From the NCBI GenBank assembly GCA_029624735.1, contig JARSSM010000002.1, forward strand, positions 1 through 51,839: 51,839 nucleotides of DNA. The letters are read 5' to 3'. Under the pieces are notes generated by a model, which saw nothing but the letters and a program-made list of their open reading frames with translations, made no database searches and had not been told where the DNA came from. Made by a program: the position numbers and the translations under genes. Source of the DNA: Defluviicoccus sp. (GTDB taxonomy: Bacteria; Pseudomonadota; Alphaproteobacteria; Rhodospirillales; Defluviicoccaceae). Positions 1-9,381 of this stretch are shown in pieces (within the stretch, counting starts at the first letter, position 1; every line of letters begins with the position of its first letter).

Positions 1-2
1 CG

Positions 3-46
3 TGTCAACCATCTACCCGGTCTAATCTGTCCACTATCTATCCGGT
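3..46. repeat. Two-copy direct repeat resembling an insertion-sequence end
   Basis: A 19-base unit (TGTCAACCATCTACCCGGT) at 3-21 recurs at 28-46 with 3 mismatches, a 25-base period. Short repeated TGTCA-type units of this kind are common at the ends of some transposons such as IS21-like elements. No transposase is visible, and the window edge cuts off anything to the left. The IS assignment is inference only. Confidence 0.35.
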
Positions 47-56
47 TCGGACCGCG

Positions 57-133
57 AAGGCCCCTCACCCCGACCCTCTCCCGCAAGCGGGAGAGGGAGG
101 GACCCGCGTCAGCGGGAGGGTGAGGGGGGCCTT
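57..133. repeat. REP/MITE-like palindromic repeat
   Basis: The outer inverted repeat is AAGGCCCCTCACCC at 57-70 against GGGTGAGGGGGGCCTT at 118-133, with two extra G in the right arm. Inside it is a perfect 11-bp hairpin, CCCTCTCCCGC (74-84) AA GCGGGAGAGGG (87-97). This matches the general form of the small palindromic repeats scattered between genes in many GC-rich proteobacteria. Here it lies in an open reading frame continuous with the SUMF1-like remnant, so it appears to have entered or replaced coding sequence. No second copy was seen in the window. Confidence 0.75.
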
Positions 134-678
134 TAAGGACTTCGAAGTCTTCGGCGACATCGAGGCGCCGTGGTGTCCGGAAATGGTAGTGATTCCTTCG
201 GGCTCGTTCTTTATGGGCTCGCCGCCGGGTGAGGAAGGTCGTTATGGCAATGAAGGCCCGCAGCACCGGGTGACGATCGGCAACCGCTTTGCGCTCGGCA
301 AATACGCGGTCCGGTTTAGCGAGTACGATCACTTCTGCGAGGTGACGAAGCGGGCGAAACCAGAGGACCGGGGCGAGGGTCGCGGGCAGCGGCCGGTGAT
401 CAACGTGAGCTGGCTTGATGCGGTCGCCCTACTGTGACTGGCTGGCAAAGGGGACCGGCAAGCCCTCGGATGTGTGGCACGAGAGCTATGCGGGCGCACC
501 GACGGACGGCTCGGCATGGACCGACGGAGAAGGAAAAGATTCCTCACGCAACCGCGGAATCCGCGGCGGGTCCTGGGGCAACATTCCGAGGATCCTGCGC
601 TCGGCCGGCCGCAGCAGATACGCTCCCGTCTTCCGCGACTACTTCCTCGGCTTCCGCGTTGCCAGGACGCTTGATTAG
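120..678 (+). pseudogene. Broken SUMF1/formylglycine-generating-enzyme family gene
   Basis: The first frame carries the family's N-terminal signature ([15 protein letters not shown], then GPQHRVTI and VINVSW) and stops at 435-437. The family sequence continues one frame over ([12 protein letters not shown], then WHESYAGAP, GIRGGSW and FLGFRVARTL) to a stop at 676-678. An extra C within 427-429 explains the shift: without it the text reads [17 protein letters not shown] second lesion is a deletion between GTGKP and DVWHESY, which removes the expected middle (the RLP..AEWEYA and GNVWEW region). The 5' end merges with the REP-like repeat with no clear start codon. Intact members modify or bind proteins through a C-type-lectin-like fold; this copy should be non-functional. 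Confidence 0.85.
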
Positions 679-726
679 AGTGTCATAGCCCGCGATATGC
701 GTCTGGGGGCGCGTGCGGAGCCTTGG

Positions 727-1260
<534 letters not shown>

Positions 1261-1383
1261 GATCCGATTCCTCCCCTGTTGATTGCGTCCCTTACGGCGC
1301 TTCCCTTGCCGCCGCGTGGACGCTTTTGCGGCGACAATGAGCCCCTCAAACAATCAAAGCAAGACGCAACACGAGGGAATCGC

Positions 1384-4119
1384 CTACCTGCGGTCGTGCT
1401 GGCCCCGCCACCACTTTTCCAGCCCGATCAACGGCATGATCACGACCGCAACGCCGGCCGCGCGCAGCCAAGCGTAGGCGTCGATCGGTGCCGAACCGAA
1501 CACGCGGTTCATGAACGGCCAATAAATGAAGGCGACCTGCAATGCGAGAACCGCTCCGATACCGGCATAGATCCACAGATTGCTGAATAGGCCGATGCGG
1601 AAAATGGAAGCCTTCAGCGAGCGGCAGTTGAGAAGGTAGAAGATCTGAAACAAGATAACCGTCGTGACGGCTTCCGTCTGCGCCTGGGCGTAGGCTGAGG
1701 CGGCTGCGCCGCCGGCGGTCTCGGCAGCGCCATAGGTGAGAAGGAACAGCCCGACGGCTCCGGCCGCCATCAAGAGCGCGACCAGCACCGTGCGGGCGAT
1801 GACAAACGTGCTCAGCACCGCTGCCTTGGGATCGCGCGGCGGGCGCTCCATCAGCCGTGGTTCCATGGCCTCGAGCGCAAGCGGCAGCGCCAGCGCGACG
1901 GCAGCGACCAGGTTGATCCACAAGATCTGCACCGGCCGCATCGGCAGCAGCGCCTCGCCTTCCGTGATCGGGAAGAAGGCGACCGCCGCCATCATGATGA
2001 AGGCCAGGCCGAGGTTGGTCGGCAGCACGAAGGCGAGCGCCTTGACCAGGTTGTCGTAAACCCGCCGCCCCTCCTCGACCGCAGCCTTGATGGTCGCAAA
2101 GTTGTCGTCGGTCAGAACGATGTCGGCCGCTTCCTTCGAGACTGCGGTGCCGGTGATGCCCATGGCGATGCCGATGTCCGCCTGCTTGAGCGCCGGCGCG
2201 TCGTTGACACCATCGCCGGTCATCGCGACGACGTGGTTTTCCGCCTGCAGCGCCTTGACGAGGCGGAGCTTGTGCTCTGGCGCCACGCGGGCAAAGACGT
2301 TGTGGTCGCGGGCGGCGGCGCGCAGTTCATCCTCGCTCATCCGGCCCAGTTCGACGCCGCTCAAGGCGCGCTCACCGGCCGCGCACAAACCCAGCGCCGC
2401 ACCGATGGCGCGCGCCGTTTCGTGGTGGTCGCCGGTGATCATCTTCACGGCGATGCCGGCACTCTGGCAGGCCGCCACCGCCTCGATCGCTTCCGTCCTG
2501 GGCGGGTCGATCATGCCCTGCAGGCCGAGAAACGACAGCCCCGCGGCGACGTCGGCCTCCTCCAGCCGTGCGAGCGGCCGCTCCGGTGTAAACGCCGCGA
2601 AGGCCAGAACGCGCATGCCCTGCTGGGCGATCTGCTGCACGGCGTGCATGATGGCAGCGCTCTCGCCATCGCTGTCTCCGTTTCCTGAACAGCGGGGAAC
2701 GACGGCCTCCGGCGCGCCCTTGAGGTAGACGACCTGGCCGCCGCCCGGCACTCCGTGCAGCGTCGCCATGAACTGCCGTTCCGATTCAAACGGAATCACG
2801 TCAAGCCGCGGGTAGCGGCTGCGGGCATCGACCGCCGGATGGCCGAGCTTGTGGGCCGCCGCCACCAGCGCGCCTTCGGTCGGGTCCCCCGTCAACTGCC
2901 AACGGCCCTGGTCGGGATGAATGACGGCGTCGTTACACAACGTGCCGGCCAGGACGAGCCCTTCGACCGCGGCCGGCATGGCTGCCACAGCAGCGCCCTC
3001 GGCCTGCAGCTCGCCCTCCGGCGCATAGCCGACGCCGCTCAAGTTCCAGGTGCCGGCAGGCGTCCACAGCGCCTGGACCGTCATCTCGTTGCGGGTCAGC
3101 GTGCCGGTCTTGTCGGAACAGATGACGGTCGTCGAGCCCAGCGTCTCGACCGCGGGCAGCTTGCGGATGATCGCCCGCCGGTGCGCCATCCGTTGCACGC
3201 CGATCGCCAGCGCGATGGTGACGATCGCCGGCAGCCCCTCAGGGATCGCAGCGACGGCGAGTGCGATCGCGGCCAGGATGTTGTCGGCCACAGGGTAGCC
3301 GCGCAGGTGGCCGATGCCGAACAAGATCGCGGAAACGACGGCAACAGCGACCGCGATCCACATTCCGACGACCGCCAGCTGCCGCATGAGCGGCGTTTCC
3401 AGCTTTTCCGTCTCCTGCAGCAGCCGCGAGATGCGGCCGAGCTCGGTTTCGGCGCCGGTTGCCACCACCACCGCGGTGCCTGTCCCGTAGGTCACGAGCG
3501 TGCCGCTGAAAGCCATGCCGACGCGATCGCCGATGGCCGTATCGGCGGCGACAGTGCGCGCCTCCTTCTCGGCCGGCAGCGACTCGCCCGTGAGTGCCGC
3601 TTCCTCAACCTTGAGCGTGCGCACGGCAAGCAGGCGCAGATCGGCCGGGACCTTGTCACCCGACTGCAGCAATACGATATCGCCCGGAACCAGCGCGGCG
3701 GAGCCCAGCATCTGTTTGCGGCCATCGCGCAGGACGGCAGCCTCGAGCGGCACCATCGCGCTCAAGGCCTTGATCGCCTGGTTGGCGCGAAACTCCTGCG
3801 CAAAGCCGATCACGGCATTCAGCACGACGACGCCGCAGATGACGAGGCCATCGATCACCTTGCCGGTCGCCATCGCCAGCGCGGTCGCGGCGAGAAGGAC
3901 GTAGATGAGCGGATTATTGAACTGCGCAATCAGGATCCGCAGGGCCTGGCCACGATCCGCAGCCGGCAGCACGTTCGGCCCGTAGTGGGCAAGGCGCTCT
4001 TCCGCTTCTTTCGAACCGAGCCCCGCCGCCGAAGTCTGCAGGCAGGCGAGGACGTCTTCCGCTTCGAGGGTGTGCCAGGCGTGACCACCGGCCGCGCTTG
4101 GCTTCTTGTCGTTTGCCAT
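1384..4119 (-). CDS. P2-type cation-transporting ATPase (Ca2+-type/CtpF-like)
   Basis: A 911-residue P-type ATPase of the inner membrane that couples ATP hydrolysis to cation movement. It has the N-terminal cation-ATPase domain, actuator TGES at about 177-180, the PEGLP motif in TM4 (about 293-297), phosphorylation site DKTGTLT with D336, and the [12 protein letters not shown] hinge followed by C-terminal membrane segments. The TM4 motif and overall form place it with Ca2+/PMR1-like P2 pumps. TM6, however, reads [15 protein letters not shown] and lacks the Asp of the usual N-x-x-D ion site, as I recall for mycobacterial CtpF-type pumps, so the ion is uncertain. Start ATG 4119 is chosen over an upstream extension because family similarity begins just after it. 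Confidence 0.9.
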   Translation of the reverse strand: MANDKKPSAAGGHAWHTLEAEDVLACLQTSAAGLGSKEAEERLAHYGPNVLPAADRGQALRILIAQFNNPLIYVLLAATALAMATGKVIDGLVICGVVVLNAVIGFAQEFRANQAIKALSAMVPLEAAVLRDGRKQMLGSAALVPGDIVLLQSGDKVPADLRLLAVRTLKVEEAALTGESLPAEKEARTVAADTAIGDRVGMAFSGTLVTYGTGTAVVVATGAETELGRISRLLQETEKLETPLMRQLAVVGMWIAVAVAVVSAILFGIGHLRGYPVADNILAAIALAVAAIPEGLPAIVTIALAIGVQRMAHRRAIIRKLPAVETLGSTTVICSDKTGTLTRNEMTVQALWTPAGTWNLSGVGYAPEGELQAEGAAVAAMPAAVEGLVLAGTLCNDAVIHPDQGRWQLTGDPTEGALVAAAHKLGHPAVDARSRYPRLDVIPFESERQFMATLHGVPGGGQVVYLKGAPEAVVPRCSGNGDSDGESAAIMHAVQQIAQQGMRVLAFAAFTPERPLARLEEADVAAGLSFLGLQGMIDPPRTEAIEAVAACQSAGIAVKMITGDHHETARAIGAALGLCAAGERALSGVELGRMSEDELRAAARDHNVFARVAPEHKLRLVKALQAENHVVAMTGDGVNDAPALKQADIGIAMGITGTAVSKEAADIVLTDDNFATIKAAVEEGRRVYDNLVKALAFVLPTNLGLAFIMMAAVAFFPITEGEALLPMRPVQILWINLVAAVALALPLALEAMEPRLMERPPRDPKAAVLSTFVIARTVLVALLMAAGAVGLFLLTYGAAETAGGAAASAYAQAQTEAVTTVILFQIFYLLNCRSLKASIFRIGLFSNLWIYAGIGAVLALQVAFIYWPFMNRVFGSAPIDAYAWLRAAGVAVVIMPLIGLEKWWRGQHDRR

Positions 4120-4204
4120 CGTTCCAGCCCTGTTTGTGTCGATGGTGGCAATGCCCGATCCCCTGCGCTTCTTACATGAGGAGGCAGGAACCGAACCTCC
4201 AGGG

Positions 4205-5584
4205 TCAGTCGGCATCCGGCAGAAGGGTCCGCGGCCGGCCGGCCAGCGGATAGTGGCGCATCATCCACACCAAGAGCATCAGGCCGGGCAGGGCCGCGAG
4301 CGTGGTGACGATGAAGAATTCGGGCCAGCTCATGCGCTCGGCAAGCCAACCCGCGCCCGATGAGAGCGCCGTACGCGACAGCGCCATCAGTGAGGTCAGG
4401 AGTGCGTACTGGGTGGCAGTGTAGGCAACGTTGCACAGGCCGGAGAGGTAGGCGACGAAGGCCGTGGTTCCCATGCCGGTGGTGATGTTCTCGGTCGCAA
4501 TCGTGATCGCGAGCATGGTGACGTCGGCGCCAGCCCAGGCTTGCAGCACAAAGACCAGGTTTGAAGCGGCCATCAGCACGCCGCAGACCAGCAGCCCCTT
4601 CATCATGCCGAGCCGTGCCATGACGGCACCGCCGATGAAGCCGCCGCCGATGATGGCGACGACGCCGAACAGTTTCACCACCTCGGCGATCTCGGTCTTG
4701 GTGAAGCCGATCTCCAGAAAGAACGGGATCTTCATCACCGACAGCACGGCATCGCCGAACTTGTACAAGAGGATGAACAGCAGCACCGGCAGCCAGCCGG
4801 GGCGGGAGAAGAAATCCGTCAACGGCCGGATGGCCGCTTCAAACAGCCACGCCAGCAGGCGAACGCGCCGGCGGGCCGGCCTCGCGCCGGCAAGGCCTGC
4901 GTTGCCCTCCGCTCTACCGGCCACAGCCTGCGGCTCAGGCGCGATCAGGATCGCGATGATGCCGACGCCAACGCCCGCCGCCAGGATCGGCAGCACGGCA
5001 CTCCAGGGCAGAACGTCCGCCAGGATGAGGCCGCTCGCCGCCGCGCCGACCTGGCCCAGACGCCAGCCAAAAACCATCGTTGCCGCGCCGGCCGCGAGCT
5101 GCCGCTCGTCCAGCACCTCAACCCGGTACGCATCGAGGACGACGTCCTGGCTCGCCGACGCCGCTGCCGCGAGCGTCGCCAGTATGGCCGGCAACAGCAG
5201 GTTTTCGGCCGGCGAGGCGAGCCCCATGCTCGCCAGGGCCGCGATCAGCAGCAGTTGCGTTGCGAGCGCCCAGCCGCGCCTTCGGCCGAAGCGACGTGTC
5301 AAGCCCGGCAGCGGCAGGCGATCGACGAACGGCGCCCACAGCACCTTGAGCGAGTACGGCAGACTAACGAGCGCGAACAGGCCGATCTCGGTCTTGGCGC
5401 GGCCGGCCTCGGTTAGCCAGGCGCTCAACGGCTCCGCCAAGACGCCAAACGGCAAGCCGCTCGCGAAGCCGAGCAGCGTCAACAGAAGGACTCGCCGGTC
5501 CCAGTAGACGGCGAGCGTCTCCCGCCAGCCGCCCCCACCGCTCCATCCGGCCGGCCGGCCGAGCCTCAACCAGGCTGCCTTCAT
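4205..5584 (-). CDS. ampG: AmpG-like MFS permease
   Basis: A 459-residue, roughly 12-TM major facilitator protein. It resembles AmpG, the inner-membrane importer of anhydromuropeptides (GlcNAc-anhydroMurNAc peptides) for peptidoglycan recycling. Typical AmpG features are the opening FASGLPFGVLAEPLSAWL, the KVLWAPFVDRL loop after TM2 and SQDVVLDAYRVEVL between TM4 and TM5. The ATG at 5582-5584 overlaps the stop of the PfkB kinase gene as ATGA, so translation is probably coupled. It ends about 85 bases upstream of the P-type ATPase start. Family is solid; AmpG paralogues with other substrates exist. Confidence 0.85.
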   Translation of the reverse strand: MKAAWLRLGRPAGWSGGGGWRETLAVYWDRRVLLLTLLGFASGLPFGVLAEPLSAWLTEAGRAKTEIGLFALVSLPYSLKVLWAPFVDRLPLPGLTRRFGRRRGWALATQLLLIAALASMGLASPAENLLLPAILATLAAAASASQDVVLDAYRVEVLDERQLAAGAATMVFGWRLGQVGAAASGLILADVLPWSAVLPILAAGVGVGIIAILIAPEPQAVAGRAEGNAGLAGARPARRRVRLLAWLFEAAIRPLTDFFSRPGWLPVLLFILLYKFGDAVLSVMKIPFFLEIGFTKTEIAEVVKLFGVVAIIGGGFIGGAVMARLGMMKGLLVCGVLMAASNLVFVLQAWAGADVTMLAITIATENITTGMGTTAFVAYLSGLCNVAYTATQYALLTSLMALSRTALSSGAGWLAERMSWPEFFIVTTLAALPGLMLLVWMMRHYPLAGRPRTLLPDAD

Positions 5585-6573
5585 CCAAGCGTCCGGCGAA
5601 CCAGCTCCGCCAGCGGGATCTCCGGCCGGGCGCCGAAGTGGCTCAACACCTCGGCCGCGGCGATGCCGCCGATGCGGGCGCACGTTTCCAGCCGCACGCC
5701 ACGGGTGAGACCGTAGAGGAAGCCGGCCGCGTACGCATCGCCGGCGCCGGTGCTGTCGATCACCGGCTCGACCGGCTCGGCATCGACGACATGCACCTCA
5801 CCGCCGGCAACGATGACGGAGCCCTTCTCCGAGCGCGTGAGCGCAGCGATCTCGCAGTGGTGACGGACCCGCTGCAGGGCGGCATCGAACGCATGCACCT
5901 GATAGAGGGAAACGATCTCGTCCTCGTTCGCGAACAAGATGTCGATGTGGTGATCGACCAGCGCGATAAAGTCGGCACGGTGGCGATCGACGCAGAAGGG
6001 GTCCGAGAGCGAGAGCGCAACCCGGTGGCCGGCTGCGTGCGCAACCGTGGCCGCCTTGACGAAGGCCTCGCGGGCGCCCGGCTGATCCCACAAGTAGCCT
6101 TCAAGATAGGTCACCCGCGCGGCAGCCACCATCGCCGGATCAACGTCGTCCGGCGTCAGCAGGGCACTGGCGCCCAAGCAGGTCTGCATCGTCCGCTGCG
6201 CGTCGGGCGTCACCAGAATCAGGCAGCGTCCGGTCGGCGGACCATCGGCCGCGGGCGGGGTTACGAACGTGATGCCGGTCGAGACGATGTCATGACGGAA
6301 GATCGTGCCCAGCTGGTCATCGCGGACCTTGCCGACGAATGCGCCGCTACCGCCCAGCGATGCGAGCGCCGCAATCGTGTTGGCGGCCGAACCGCCGGAC
6401 ACCTCAACGGCCGGTCCCATCGCCGCATAGAGCGCCTCGGCCGTTTCAGCGTCGATCAACCTCATCGTGCCTTTTGCGAGGCCTGCCCGCTCGAGGAACG
6501 CGTCCTCGGAATGGGCCAAGACATCGACGATGGCGTTGCCGATGCCAAGGACGTCATAGAGCGTGTTGGCCAT
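5581..6573 (-). CDS. PfkB-family carbohydrate/nucleoside kinase (adenosine kinase-like)
   Basis: A 330-residue ribokinase-fold kinase. The N-terminal GIGNAIVDVLA, the substrate-side GGSAANT motif (60-66) and the C-terminal DSTGAGDAYAAGFLYG anion-hole motif with catalytic base D279 are all present. Overall similarity is to the adenosine-kinase-like branch common in alphaproteobacteria, which phosphorylates adenosine or a related nucleoside or sugar; the true substrate cannot be read from sequence. Start ATG 6573 is chosen because conserved sequence begins at ANTLYDVLGIGNA. Its stop overlaps the AmpG start by four bases. A promoter-like TTGCTC-N16-TATACT lies about 45 bases upstream. Confidence 0.88.
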   Translation of the reverse strand: MANTLYDVLGIGNAIVDVLAHSEDAFLERAGLAKGTMRLIDAETAEALYAAMGPAVEVSGGSAANTIAALASLGGSGAFVGKVRDDQLGTIFRHDIVSTGITFVTPPAADGPPTGRCLILVTPDAQRTMQTCLGASALLTPDDVDPAMVAAARVTYLEGYLWDQPGAREAFVKAATVAHAAGHRVALSLSDPFCVDRHRADFIALVDHHIDILFANEDEIVSLYQVHAFDAALQRVRHHCEIAALTRSEKGSVIVAGGEVHVVDAEPVEPVIDSTGAGDAYAAGFLYGLTRGVRLETCARIGGIAAAEVLSHFGARPEIPLAELVRRTLG

Positions 6574-6616
6574 GAGGGGATCCCGATCGGTAGGAGAGGA
6601 TGGATCGTATGTCGAA

Positions 6617-6644
6617 AGTATACTGCGGCAACCGTCAGGAGCAA
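6617..6644 (-). promoter_or_regulatory. Candidate sigma70 promoter for the kinase-ampG operon
   Basis: On the minus strand, TTGCTC (6644-6639) and TATACT (6622-6617) are separated by 16 bases, about 44 bases before the kinase ATG. The -10 hexamer matches consensus at five of six positions. Prediction by eye only. Confidence 0.4.
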
Positions 6645-6738
6645 CGGCATGCCGCCCAGCAATCGGACTTGCGGGCAAACCGCCCTGCCTCTACACACGC
6701 CACGCGCGATGACCGGCCACGAGAGCGGAGGAACAGGC

Positions 6739-7416
6739 GTGCTTTCGGCATTCGAACGAGCGCTCGGCCAACTGCGAGATCCGCGAATCATTCGAGTGCT
6801 GGCGCTGAGCCTCACCCTCTCGGCGGCACTGTTTGTCGCCCTGTGGGTCGGCATCGGCTTCCTGCTCACCGAAACCAGCCTGTTCGAGATCGGTTGGCTC
6901 GACACCGCGCTCGACATCCTGGGCGGTCTCGCGACGGCGCTGCTGACCTTCCTCCTGTTTCCGGCGGTGGCCAGCGCGACCGCTGGTTTCTTCCTCGACA
7001 GCGTTGCCGACGCGGTCGAGGCTCGACACTATCCCGGCTTGGGACCGGTGCGGCGGCAGACGTTGGCGGAGGTCCTGCTCACCAGCGCCAAGTTCCTCAG
7101 CATTCTGGTCGTCCTCAATCTTGTGATGCTCGTGTTTCTGCCGTTCGCACCGATCTTTCCTTTCGTGGTGTATGGGGTTAATGGTTATCTCCTGGGTCGC
7201 GAGTATTTTGAGCTGGTGGCGGCGCGCCGGATCGAACCTGGCCAGGTTCGGGCGATGCGGCGCACGCATCGGCTGACGGTGCTGGCGGCAGGCGTCATCA
7301 TGGCCGGCCTGTTTACGCTGCCGGTCGTAAACCTCGCAGCACCCGTCATCGGGACCGCGGCGATGGTTCATATTTTTCACGGCCTTGCGCAACGAACGCG
7401 CATCGCCAGCCGCTAA
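6739..7416 (+). CDS. EI24-domain (CysZ-like) integral membrane protein
   Basis: A 225-residue membrane protein with about four to five hydrophobic segments, resembling the EI24/CysZ superfamily. Characteristic elements are the N-terminal amphipathic stretch (AFERALGQLRDPRIIRVL), the YGVNGYLLGREYFELVAARR block and the late TLPVVNLAAPVIGTAAMVHIF. Alphaproteobacterial members of this type are uncharacterised; CysZ itself moves sulfate. Start GTG 6739 is preferred because GGAGGAA sits 6-8 bases upstream; an in-frame ATG at 6709 has no such site. It probably begins a three-gene plus-strand operon with the bactofilin gene (54-base gap) and a lipoprotein gene. Confidence 0.8.
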   Translation: MLSAFERALGQLRDPRIIRVLALSLTLSAALFVALWVGIGFLLTETSLFEIGWLDTALDILGGLATALLTFLLFPAVASATAGFFLDSVADAVEARHYPGLGPVRRQTLAEVLLTSAKFLSILVVLNLVMLVFLPFAPIFPFVVYGVNGYLLGREYFELVAARRIEPGQVRAMRRTHRLTVLAAGVIMAGLFTLPVVNLAAPVIGTAAMVHIFHGLAQRTRIASR

Positions 7417-7470
7417 GAGCTGGCGGCCCGAAGGGACGAACGAAACGATTGGTAGGGGAGCACGACACGA

Positions 7471-8142
7471 ATGTTCCGCAGCAAGAAGGGTGCGCAATCC
7501 ACCGTCGAGGACGCGGCAGAAGCCGCTGAAACGATGGCCGAGGCACCTGCGGAGACCGAATTGCCAAAGGCACCGCCGCGGCGGGCGCTGCCGCCGCAGG
7601 TGCGCGGTGCGCCGGGTTCCGGCTTTCCGTTCGAGCTGGCACGCCGGTCAACAGACCTCGGCGGAACCTCCTTGCGCTCGGACCATGCGGGCGGGCAGAT
7701 GCGGGAGAACACGATCCTCATTGGCCAAGGCGCGCGGCTGCAAGGCGAGCTGCTCACCTGCGAGCGGCTGGTGGTCGAAGGCGAAGCGACACTGACGGTT
7801 CATTCCTGCCGCCAAGTGCAGATCGGCGAGGCGGGATCGTTCCGCGGCACCTTTGATGTGGCCGAAGCGGACATCTCGGGTGACTTCGAGGGCGAGCTGG
7901 TCGCCCGCGACCGGTTGACGGTGCGCTCCACCGGCCGGGTCCGCGGCCGCATCCGCTACCGGCACATCATTATCGAGGCCGGCGGCCTGATCATCGGCGA
8001 CGTCAACGAACTCGATCCCGAGATGGCGGCAGCAGGCGCCGAGTCTGCGCCGATCCGGGGCGAAGGTCTTGGCGGTGCCACGGCTGCGGGGACGAAGGCG
8101 GACGTAGTCCAGGAGGGGGTAGCCGAGACGAGCACACCGTGA
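7471..8142 (+). CDS. Bactofilin (polymer-forming cytoskeletal protein)
   Basis: A 223-residue protein whose residues about 80-180 form the right-handed beta-helix bactofilin domain. It starts at NTILIGQGARLQGEL and contains regularly spaced G-x-(L/V) turns (VVEGEA, SFRGTF, DISGDFEGEL, GRVRGRI, GLIIGDV). Low-complexity charged or Pro-rich tails flank the domain on both sides, as is usual. Bactofilins self-assemble without nucleotide into membrane-associated filaments and often locate cell-wall enzymes. ATG 7471 follows a TAGGGGAG ribosome site. The next gene, a lipoprotein, starts 16 bases after its stop. Confidence 0.93.
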   Translation: MFRSKKGAQSTVEDAAEAAETMAEAPAETELPKAPPRRALPPQVRGAPGSGFPFELARRSTDLGGTSLRSDHAGGQMRENTILIGQGARLQGELLTCERLVVEGEATLTVHSCRQVQIGEAGSFRGTFDVAEADISGDFEGELVARDRLTVRSTGRVRGRIRYRHIIIEAGGLIIGDVNELDPEMAAAGAESAPIRGEGLGGATAAGTKADVVQEGVAETSTP

Positions 8143-8158
8143 CCGCACGGCCGGTCCG

Positions 8159-8596
8159 GTGAGGGCTACCCGCGCAACGGCGGCAGCGGCGGCGGTAGCG
8201 CTCTGCGTTTCGGGATGCGTTTCGGATCTTGATCCGCTGACACCCACGGCTGACGGCACAGAGACGGCGCCCGCTCAGGGGCAAACGGCTGCGGTCGAAG
8301 GCGGTATGCCCTCAGCGCAGACGGCCAAAGGGAAGAGTCCCCTCAAGGGAATGGAAACGGCCAAGGTCGAAGAAACCCTCGGCCCGCCCAGCTTCCGCCG
8401 CAGCGACGGTCCCTCCGAATGGCTGCAGTATCGGAGCGCGAGCTGCGTGCTCGACGTCTTTCTCTACCGAGAAGCCGGCGAGGAAACCGCGCGCGTCGCT
8501 CATATCGAGGCACGCACCGCCCGGCTTGATCCGATGCCGGAAGCGACCTGCTTGCAGAGCTTGACACCGCCAAAGCCGGCCCCGCGCCGGCGCTGA
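8159..8596 (+). CDS. Small lipoprotein, BamE-like fold suspected
   Basis: A 145-residue predicted lipoprotein. The signal peptide ends in VSGC with the acylated Cys at residue 20. After a Thr/Ala/Gln-rich linker comes a short conserved module (KGMETAKVEETLGPPSFRR, then EWLQYRSASCVLDVFLY), which is common in alphaproteobacteria. The order 'helix - LGxP - strand' resembles the SmpA/OmlA (BamE) fold, but identity with BamE is not supported. The GTG start at 8159 is used because the signal peptide begins there. It is the last gene of the bactofilin operon and may act in the envelope. Confidence 0.75.
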   Translation: MRATRATAAAAAVALCVSGCVSDLDPLTPTADGTETAPAQGQTAAVEGGMPSAQTAKGKSPLKGMETAKVEETLGPPSFRRSDGPSEWLQYRSASCVLDVFLYREAGEETARVAHIEARTARLDPMPEATCLQSLTPPKPAPRRR

Positions 8597-8616
8597 CGCG
8601 GCAGCAGGTTTTTCGC

Positions 8617-9300
8617 TTAGGCTGCCGTTTTGTCCGGGAAGCGGCACAGATCGCGGACGGCGCACGCTGCGCAGTCAGGCTTGCGCGCCTTGCAGACGTA
8701 CCGGCCGTGCAGGATCAGCCAGTGGTGCGCATGCTGGCGCCAATGCGTCGGCACCCGATCCAAGAGCCCCTTCTCGACCGCGAACGGCGTGTCGCCGTGC
8801 GCGAGTCCGGTACGGTTGGCGACGCGGAAGACATGCGTGTCAACAGCAATGGTCGGCTCCCCGAAGGCAACGTTGAGAACGACGTTCGCGCTCTTGCGAC
8901 CGACGCCCGGCAGCGCCTCGAGCGCGTCGCGATCGCGCGGCACGCGGCCGCCATGCTGATCAATCAGCGCTTGGCTCAACGCGATGATGTTCTTCGCCTT
9001 GGCGTTGAACAGGCCGATGGTCCGGATGTAGCTCTTGAGGCCCTCCTCGCCCAGCGCCACCATCTGCTCCGGTGTCTCGACACGCTGAAACAAGCTTTCA
9101 GTGGCGCGATTGACGCCGACATCGGTGGCTTGGGCCGACAGGACAACCGCCACCAGTAGCGTAAACGGGTTGACGAACGCGAGTTCGCTCACCGGATCCG
9201 GCCTTAAGGCCGCAAGGCGGGCGAAGAAGGCCTCAATCGCGGCTGCATCCATGGCCGGCACCGCTTCGGCCCGCAGGCGCGGCTTAGGCTCGCGCGCCAC
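8617..9300 (-). CDS. nth: Endonuclease III
   Basis: A 227-residue DNA glycosylase/AP lyase of base-excision repair that removes oxidised pyrimidines. The helix-hairpin-helix LPGVGRKSA (130-138) carries the catalytic Lys (K136), and D154 in AVDTHV completes the active site. The C-terminal [4Fe-4S] loop is intact: C203-X6-C210-X2-C213-X5-C219. The start is GTG at 9300; an ATG at 9252 (MDAAAIEAFF) would still leave a full-length enzyme. It is divergent from the DUF2244 gene, with about 80 bases between. Confidence 0.96.
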   Translation of the reverse strand: MAREPKPRLRAEAVPAMDAAAIEAFFARLAALRPDPVSELAFVNPFTLLVAVVLSAQATDVGVNRATESLFQRVETPEQMVALGEEGLKSYIRTIGLFNAKAKNIIALSQALIDQHGGRVPRDRDALEALPGVGRKSANVVLNVAFGEPTIAVDTHVFRVANRTGLAHGDTPFAVEKGLLDRVPTHWRQHAHHWLILHGRYVCKARKPDCAACAVRDLCRFPDKTAA

Positions 9301-9381
9301 TCACGCGCCCCCAGCCTTGGCGGCCGCGTGACGTCCTGGTAAACTAGAAAGATAATCGTTCTCAACTGCGTGATTGCGTCG

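Noticed and set aside
2755..4179. Long plus-strand open frame opposite the P-type ATPase
   Set aside because: Arg/His/Gln-rich translation typical of the antisense frame of a GC-rich gene; the minus-strand ATPase motifs are complete.
7471..8142. Possible CRISPR or tandem-repeat signal in the bactofilin gene
   Set aside because: The periodicity is at protein level (beta-helix turns); nucleotide repeats are not conserved and no array structure exists.
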